7,903 nucleotides of DNA, from the NCBI GenBank assembly GCA_021736565.1, contig JAIPFO010000171.1, positions 1 to 7,903 on the forward strand, written 5' to 3'. The first letter of the stretch is position 1; each line of letters starts with the position of its first letter. The notes below the pieces were generated by a model. That model had not been told where the DNA came from and ran no database searches. It saw only the letters and a list, made by a program, of their open reading frames with translations. The stretch comes from Phycisphaerae bacterium (lineage in GTDB: Bacteria; Planctomycetota; Phycisphaerae; Sedimentisphaerales; SM23-30). Below are positions 6,851-7,903 of this stretch, piece after piece. Both the position numbers and the translations under genes were made by a program.

Positions 6851-6880
6851 TTGATAACTGAACTATTGAAATAATATAAT
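6851..6880 (+). promoter_or_regulatory. Sigma70-type promoter of the YbjN/DUF2170-like - pspA unit
   Basis: TTGATA (6851-6856), an 18-nt spacer and a perfect TATAAT (6875-6880) precede the gene. Transcription would begin near 6887, just upstream of a strong AGGAGG (6893-6898). The leader is therefore very short, unlike the three transcripts with the repeat. This is the best promoter match in the window. Confidence 0.55.
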
Positions 6881-6905
6881 ACTTCACCTACCAGGAGGCA
6901 TAAAT

Positions 6906-7337
6906 ATGGAGCAAAATTCAACACTGACCGAGGGCATTTCGATGGATGCCGTCGAGTCGATTATCGTCGAACAGGGCTATGACGTGACCCAGAGCGATAC
7001 GGGCGTTCTAAAGATTCGTGATATCGAGAGCAATATCGTGGTCCAGGCGGTCCTGGAAGAGAATGTCCTGTTCCTGACGGTTCCCTGCATCAACGTCCCC
7101 CGCAGCGCGATCACCCCGGCGATCATGACCCGGATGCTGGACGCCGATAATGGCATTTCCACCTCGAATTTCCAGCTATACACTTCCAAAGGTGAGAAAG
7201 TCACGGTCACCCTGAACAATTTCTGCAAATTGCAGCAGATGGGGCCGGATGACCAGGACGACATCCTCTCCTGTGTGGAATTCCTCCTGGCCGACGTTGT
7301 CGCGGCACGCGGGATGCTGGTCGAACTGGCAGAGTAA
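6906..7337 (+). CDS. YbjN / DUF2170 (YjfI)-like protein upstream of a PspA homologue
   Basis: This is a 143-residue acidic soluble protein without signal peptide or membrane segment. The layout is an N-terminal helix (about 10-24), a beta-rich middle with VVQAVLEENVLFLTVPCINVP (45-65), a helix around 69-81, more strands (FQLYTSKGEKVTVTLNNFCKL, 89-109), and a long C-terminal helix (115-143). This alpha-beta-alpha pattern is that of the YbjN / type III chaperone-like group and of DUF2170, whose E. coli member yjfI precedes the pspA paralogue yjfJ. The identical position here, directly before a PspA-family gene, favours the DUF2170/YjfI reading, but I cannot separate the two families by eye. It may act as a partner of the PspA-like protein (inference). 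AGGAGG 7 nt upstream fixes the start. The gene is clearly more GC-rich than its flanks. Confidence 0.8.
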   Translation: MEQNSTLTEGISMDAVESIIVEQGYDVTQSDTGVLKIRDIESNIVVQAVLEENVLFLTVPCINVPRSAITPAIMTRMLDADNGISTSNFQLYTSKGEKVTVTLNNFCKLQQMGPDDQDDILSCVEFLLADVVAARGMLVELAE

Positions 7338-7407
7338 CCCTCTAAAAAAAGCGTATGTCTTTATTTTCAAAGAACTTACCACGAATAACATTCCAAAAAA
7401 CGAACCG

Positions 7408-7499
7408 AGACACCCACGACAAAAGTCGATTTGTATCGCCCAAATCCGCCTTTAAGATGCGGAAAACGGGCAACAAAAAGACTGAGGACCCGGGTGTCT
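7408..7499 (+). repeat. Dispersed leader repeat, copy 3, with nested stems
   Basis: The ends AGACACCC (7408-7415) and GGGTGTCT (7492-7499) are perfectly complementary. Inside lie GCCC (7438-7441)/GGGC (7468-7471) and CCGC (7446-7449)/GCGG (7459-7462) around the loop CTTTAAGAT, plus a small hairpin CGAC-AAAA-GTCG (7417-7428). The stretch 7442-7482 matches copy 2 (minus strand) at 32 of 41 positions. The terminal arms differ in sequence from those of copy 2 yet still pair, which suggests the paired structure is maintained. It sits in the 189-nt gap before the PspA-like gene, ending 27 nt before its ATG and oriented toward it. Confidence 0.65.
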
Positions 7500-7526
7500 G
7501 AATAGACCTATTGAAAGGACCATAAG

Positions 7527-7903
7527 ATGGCATTTTTTAAAAATATTTTCGGCCGATCAGCACGCGTTGTCAAGGGACAGGCCAACCAGGCCATGGACGC
7601 ACTGGAAGAAGCGACCTTCGAATCCACCTTAAAACAGACCGTTCGTGACATGAAAAACGAATTGAACAACGTCGTCCGCGCCTCGGCGGATGCCATGGCC
7701 AACCACAACCGGCTGGAAGCGGAATATCAGAAATATGTCCGTCAGGCCACCGAATGGAAAGGCCGTGCGATGAAAGCCCTGGAAGCGGGCAACGAAGAAC
7801 TGGCCAAAAAAGCCCTGGCGAAAAAGGCCGAATGTGACAGCCAGGTCGCCTCCATGCAGCATGGCGTTGATATGGCCCGGGGCACCAGCGAGAAGCTTAA
7901 ATC
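7527..7903 (+). CDS. PspA/IM30 (Vipp1) family protein, N-terminal part, cut by window edge
   Basis: 125 codons are visible without a stop; family members are usually about 220-260 residues, so roughly half is outside the window. The N-terminus MAFFKNIFGRSARVVKGQAN can form the amphipathic membrane-binding helix of this ESCRT-III-like superfamily. Residues 25 onward are one long charged coiled-coil pattern: E-S-T-L-K-Q-T-V-R-D-M-K-N-E-L, then AEYQKYVRQATEWKGRAMKALEAGNEELAKKAL with the family's turn between helices. PspA proteins assemble on the inner face of the cytoplasmic membrane and protect it under envelope stress. GAAAGGA (7513-7519) lies 7 nt before the ATG. The gene lies 189 nt after the YbjN/DUF2170-like gene with no convincing terminator between them, so co-transcription is likely, with the repeat acting as intercistronic structure or leader. 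Pairing with a YjfI-like gene suggests a YjfJ-type paralogue rather than the classical pspABC system. Confidence 0.85.
   Translation, partial: MAFFKNIFGRSARVVKGQANQAMDALEEATFESTLKQTVRDMKNELNNVVRASADAMANHNRLEAEYQKYVRQATEWKGRAMKALEAGNEELAKKALAKKAECDSQVASMQHGVDMARGTSEKLK

Overview
The window is about 7.9 kb of bacterial chromosome with moderate GC genes and AT-rich gaps. The organism looks Gram-negative: there is a PilZ regulator and a PspA/IM30 envelope-stress protein. An iron-sulfur flavoprotein type oxidoreductase hints at an anaerobe. Desulfobacterota or a similar deep lineage is my guess from the general look; nothing in the window proves a taxon. I saw no rRNA, tRNA, CRISPR array, transposase or phage gene.

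Layout. Left (1-1438, + strand): a long leader, a flavin/iron-sulfur oxidoreductase (304-876), and an unrecognised small protein with a membrane segment at each end (941-1438). Middle (1535-4423, - strand): a two-gene operon, a GT4 glycosyltransferase followed 6-15 nt later by a predicted ABC-class P-loop ATPase (PF09818 type). It converges on the left block at about 1439-1534. Next (4872-6116, - strand): a 414-residue regulator with a PilZ c-di-GMP-binding domain and two receiver-like domains that have lost most phosphorylation residues. A 789-nt AT-rich divergent gap (6117-6905) follows. Right (6906-7903, + strand): a 143-residue protein resembling the YbjN/DUF2170 (YjfI) group, then the N-terminal 125 codons of a PspA/IM30 protein cut by the window edge. 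That pair recalls E. coli yjfI-yjfJ.

The most unusual signal is not a gene. A family of about 45-90 nt sequences occurs three times, at 187-233 (+), 4471-4558 (-) and 7408-7499 (+). Copies 1 and 2 match at 39 of 45 positions, and copies 2 and 3 at 32 of 41. Each copy lies 65-84 nt upstream of a start codon (oxidoreductase, glycosyltransferase operon, PspA), measured from the end of its core, and each is in the same orientation relative to the gene it precedes. Each can fold into hairpins. Copy 2 has near-perfect inverted-repeat arms and is flanked by an 8-bp direct repeat, as a small non-autonomous mobile element would be. The family is either a MITE/REP-like dispersed repeat or a shared cis-acting leader RNA, possibly a repeat co-opted as a leader. 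A common theme of envelope and redox stress for the three downstream units is speculation.
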